Below, piece by piece: positions 6,541 to 9,018 of a stretch of 9,018 bases of DNA. The position numbers were made by a program, and so were the translations under genes. Source of the DNA: JAWUVP01 sp034112285 (GTDB taxonomy: Bacteria > Pseudomonadota > Gammaproteobacteria > JABDGN01); assembly GCA_034112285.1 (NCBI GenBank), contig JAWUVP010000034.1, forward strand, positions 1 through 9,018, given 5' to 3'. The notes beneath the pieces are model-generated. The model was given only the letters and a program-made list of their open reading frames with translations. It did not search any database and had not been told where the DNA came from. Numbering within the stretch: the first letter of the stretch is position 1; each line of letters starts with the position of its first letter.

Positions 6541-8841
6541 TCAATTTTGTCGCCAAAATTTTGCACGCGACTTTCTGTAAGCTATTGGTTTTATTGGAGT
6601 ATTTGTACCAAGCAAAACCTTGATAGCCCCTTCTTGGTCGCTGCGTAGGCTTTTTACGCCCAAGGTTTGGTAGCGCTGCACCACCGATGCACTTGGAAAG
6701 CGATACTTATTCAAGTAGCCCATCGGGTAAAACACCCAATCGGGCTTAACGTGCTGCAAAAAGGCCAAACTAGAAGAGGTTTTACTGCCATGATGCGGCG
6801 CCACAATAATATTGGCCTGCAAAGTCTCTGCGGCATTAGCATCCAACCAAGTCTCCGCCGGCTTTTCAATATCCCCAGTCAGCAATAAATGCTTATCGCC
6901 AGCACTAATGCGTAGCACGCAAGAGCTGTTATTATCCAAACCTAGATGCGCCTTATCAGGATACAAAAACGCAAAACGCACCCCATCCCAAACCCAATGC
7001 TCACCAACCAAACAAAGCCGGGCCTGACGTGGTAAAAATCGTTTTGGTACACTGGTAATAATTTGTGTCACCTGCATCGCTTGCAACACTGCCGACGCCC
7101 CGCCAATATGATCATTATCACCATGGCTAATGACCATGGCATCAACTTTGCGCACGCCTAAGGTACGCAAAAAAGGCACCACCACAGCCGCCCCCATATT
7201 AAAATTAGGCCCAAATTTCGCCCCTGTATCAAACACTAAAATATGATGCGCGGTTTGCACCACACTGGCTAAACCCTGCCCCACATCAAGCAACGTAAAT
7301 TCTGCCTCGCCCCATTTCGGTGCAGGAGGTTTATAAAATAAAATTGGCAAACAAAAACAGACCGCTAGCCATTTCGCCGGCCAAGCGCGCGGCGCCAGCA
7401 ACAATAAAATAGCGATAAAGGCAGCAACAAAACACCAAGCCGTGGGGACAGCTTGCTGCCAAGCAAAAAACGATGGTGTGGCCAAGGTGGATAAAATCCA
7501 CCACACCAGTTTTAACACCCACACCGCAACGTGAAACAACTCGCCCGCTAGCGTCATATTGATCAAGCCCAACACACTAGCCAGCAAGCTTAGCGGCACC
7601 ACAATAAAACCCACCAAAGGTATTACGATGCTATTGGCTAAGGGGGAAATTAACGATGCATTTTGAAATAACAGCAAGGTGAACGGCAACAAGCCCAAGC
7701 TCACCACCCATTGCAGACGCAACACTTGACCAAAACGACTCCCCGCCCCAATGCGCGCACTCATGCCGTAAAAAATAACCCCAACGGCTGCGAACGATAG
7801 CCAAAAACCAATGCTTAACGGCGCCAAAGGGTGAATCAGCAGCACGCACAACATAGCTAATGCCAAACCCGTGCCCAACGCTAAACGTCGCAAAAAAAAT
7901 AGCGCCGACATAAATACCGCTACCATCACTGTCGCCCGCTCGGTAGGAATAGAAAACCCCGCCAGCGCGCTGTAACTAAACGCGGTAAATAAAGCCGCTA
8001 GAGCCGCCACTCGCTGCGCCGCCATACGCAACATTAAACGCCGACTCCGACGCCAAAGCCAGTTAACCAACCAAAAAGCTAACCCCGATAACATGCCAAT
8101 ATGCAACCCAGCAATCACCATTAAATGATTCGTCCCCGTGCGCTGCAAAACGTGCCATTGCGCAGCCGTAATGCCAGATTTATCGCCTACCACCAAGGCC
8201 ACAACCATGGCCGCAAAAGGCGAATGCGGTAAGGCTTGTTGAATCTGCTGCTTTAAATGCTGGCGCCAACTATCTAAATGCAACCACGGATGTGGCCTAC
8301 TCAATAAACGATTACTCGCACTATTACGCACATAACCCACCGCGCGGATATTTTGTTGCAGCATATAGCGTGCATAATCAAAACTTCCTGGGTTGGCGAA
8401 GCCGCGAATACGCTTGAGCTTTACCTGCAATTGCCAACGCTCACCTAATGCTAACCTCGGCGGCCTGCCATACCAGCTAAGCTTAATGTTAATAGCTTGC
8501 GTTGTCTTTTGGTTTAAAGAATCAAACCGCAGAACAAAACTCGTACTCAAGGCCCCCACAACTGGCAAAGAAATAATGCGCCCCGAGATCCTGATCGGTT
8601 TATTTTCAATTTGAGGGGCAAGCTGCCAAGATAAACGCGTTTGTGCTATATAGTTAGCATAAGAGAATGCTAATGCCATAATAAGCAGCGGCCAAAGAAC
8701 AGCGCGCCAAGAGGCGTTGCGCCAAAACAAAAGGCCGAGGGCGGCAGCAAATACTGCCGCTATCCAAACCGGCGGTAAGGTGGTTAAAAAGAGCAGGCAA
8801 CCGCAGCCAAATAACGCAGCTATAGCAGAACGTTTAATCAT
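6541..8841 (-). CDS. comEC: DNA internalization-related competence protein, ComEC/Rec2 family
   Basis: Polytopic inner-membrane protein that carries one strand of incoming DNA into the cytoplasm during natural transformation; its C-terminal domain may degrade the other strand. The 766-residue product is full length (E. coli homologue about 754). N-terminal helices occupy about 5-65, followed by an OB-like periplasmic region ending in NPGSFDYARYM (150-160). The Competence domain (about 200-480) shows HLMVIAGLHIGM at 239-250 and GFSIPTERA at 295-303. The metallo-beta-lactamase-like domain shows LLDVGQG at 517-523, SHGDNDHIGG at 572-581, LLLTGDIE at 652-659 and APHHGS at 681-686, so its metal site looks intact. 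The ATG at 8841 has no good Shine-Dalgarno sequence. Upstream, TAAAAT at 8887-8892 with TTCTCA at a short 15-base spacing is only a weak promoter candidate. Confidence 0.96.
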   Translation of the reverse strand: MIKRSAIAALFGCGCLLFLTTLPPVWIAAVFAAALGLLFWRNASWRAVLWPLLIMALAFSYANYIAQTRLSWQLAPQIENKPIRISGRIISLPVVGALSTSFVLRFDSLNQKTTQAINIKLSWYGRPPRLALGERWQLQVKLKRIRGFANPGSFDYARYMLQQNIRAVGYVRNSASNRLLSRPHPWLHLDSWRQHLKQQIQQALPHSPFAAMVVALVVGDKSGITAAQWHVLQRTGTNHLMVIAGLHIGMLSGLAFWLVNWLWRRSRRLMLRMAAQRVAALAALFTAFSYSALAGFSIPTERATVMVAVFMSALFFLRRLALGTGLALAMLCVLLIHPLAPLSIGFWLSFAAVGVIFYGMSARIGAGSRFGQVLRLQWVVSLGLLPFTLLLFQNASLISPLANSIVIPLVGFIVVPLSLLASVLGLINMTLAGELFHVAVWVLKLVWWILSTLATPSFFAWQQAVPTAWCFVAAFIAILLLLAPRAWPAKWLAVCFCLPILFYKPPAPKWGEAEFTLLDVGQGLASVVQTAHHILVFDTGAKFGPNFNMGAAVVVPFLRTLGVRKVDAMVISHGDNDHIGGASAVLQAMQVTQIITSVPKRFLPRQARLCLVGEHWVWDGVRFAFLYPDKAHLGLDNNSSCVLRISAGDKHLLLTGDIEKPAETWLDANAAETLQANIIVAPHHGSKTSSSLAFLQHVKPDWVFYPMGYLNKYRFPSASVVQRYQTLGVKSLRSDQEGAIKVLLGTNTPIKPIAYRKSRAKFWRQN

Positions 8842-8950
8842 ATTATATTTTACAGAGGGCCAACTCGTTGGTTGCAGTAAAACATAATTTTATGGTGCTC
8901 GCTATGGTGAGAAGTGACTAGTAGGGTCCCGCGCTCCTCTGCATAAGCCC

Positions 8951-9018
8951 CGTCGTTGCGAGGAGCGTAGCGACGCTGCAATCTCGAGATTTTGGAGATT
9001 GCAGCGTCACTGTGTTCC
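8951..9018 (+). repeat. Interspersed palindromic repeat, cut by the window end
   Basis: The core is a perfect 14-base inverted repeat, 8972-8985 (gacgctgcaatctc) and 8995-9008, around a 9-base loop. Outward, 8962-8971 continues to pair with 9009-9018 on the plus strand with six Watson-Crick pairs, three G-U pairs and one mismatch, so the arm runs to the window edge and probably beyond. A second, competing hairpin (8952-8960 with 8966-8974, 5-base loop, two G-U pairs) lies in the left arm. The sequence type resembles dispersed palindromes known in many proteobacterial genomes, including Rickettsia and others. It lies about 110 bases upstream of comEC, outside any visible gene. Only one copy is in the window, so its repeated nature is inferred from the motif. 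Confidence 0.72.

Noticed and set aside
7331..7849. Short minus-strand frames within comEC (7331-7522, 7631-7849)
   Set aside because: They are out-of-frame shadows of the intact comEC frame, which shows all family motifs across this stretch.
8842..8847. Perfect TATAAT on the minus strand directly before the comEC ATG
   Set aside because: Transcription from it would begin inside the coding region, past the ATG, and no -35 hexamer lies 16-18 bases upstream. The family alignment favours the ATG as start, so this is probably chance in an AT-rich leader.
8860..8871. Short dyad ccaac-tc-gttgg in the comEC leader
   Set aside because: Five-base arms are expected by chance at this scale, and no second copy or promoter overlap supports an operator.

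Overview
This 9 kb window looks like a chromosomal segment from a gammaproteobacterium. Every recognisable gene has an ordinary gammaproteobacterial homologue (lysS, msbA, lpxK, comEC and a PerM/YdiK-like permease). MsbA and LpxK imply a Gram-negative with lipid A. A palindromic repeat of the 'gtcgttgcgaggagcgtagcgac' type at the right edge fits repeat-bearing genomes, possibly intracellular or host-associated lineages such as Legionellales, but that placement is an inference. No mobile element gene, tRNA, rRNA or CRISPR array was seen.

Layout, left to right. Positions 1-300 hold a short plus-strand reading frame of unknown function, possibly the tail of a longer gene, which ends 3 bases before the end of lysS. 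All other genes are on the minus strand, so they are transcribed right to left: comEC (8841 to 6541), msbA (6496 to 4733), lpxK (4752 to 3757), a PerM-like AI-2E family transporter (3760 to 2708), a small predicted lipoprotein (2708 to 2274), a 111-residue helical protein (2277 to 1942), then after a 129-base gap lysS (1812 to 304). The last 177 bases hold the comEC upstream region and the palindromic repeat, which is cut by the window end.

From msbA to the 111-residue protein the genes are chained by stop/start overlaps of 20, 4, 1 and 4 bases, so they are very probably one translationally coupled operon. comEC lies only 44 bases upstream of msbA. LpxK makes the final phosphorylation of lipid IVA, and MsbA flips the finished lipid A core across the inner membrane, so two genes form an LPS pair. 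ComEC is the inner-membrane DNA uptake channel and commonly lies next to msbA in gammaproteobacteria. The two unknown small genes at the operon's end, one probably lipid-anchored and one a soluble helical protein, are the least understood part. LysS charges tRNA-Lys and probably has its own transcription start.

Two start sites were moved from the longest reading frame. msbA is placed at a GTG with a clear ribosome binding site, and lpxK at an ATG; both longer versions would need TTG starts inside the upstream gene. The most notable non-coding signals are a perfect 9-base-arm dyad just inside lpxK, the edge repeat whose arm differences are nearly all G-U compatible on one strand only, and the anti-Shine-Dalgarno-like sequence in front of lysS.
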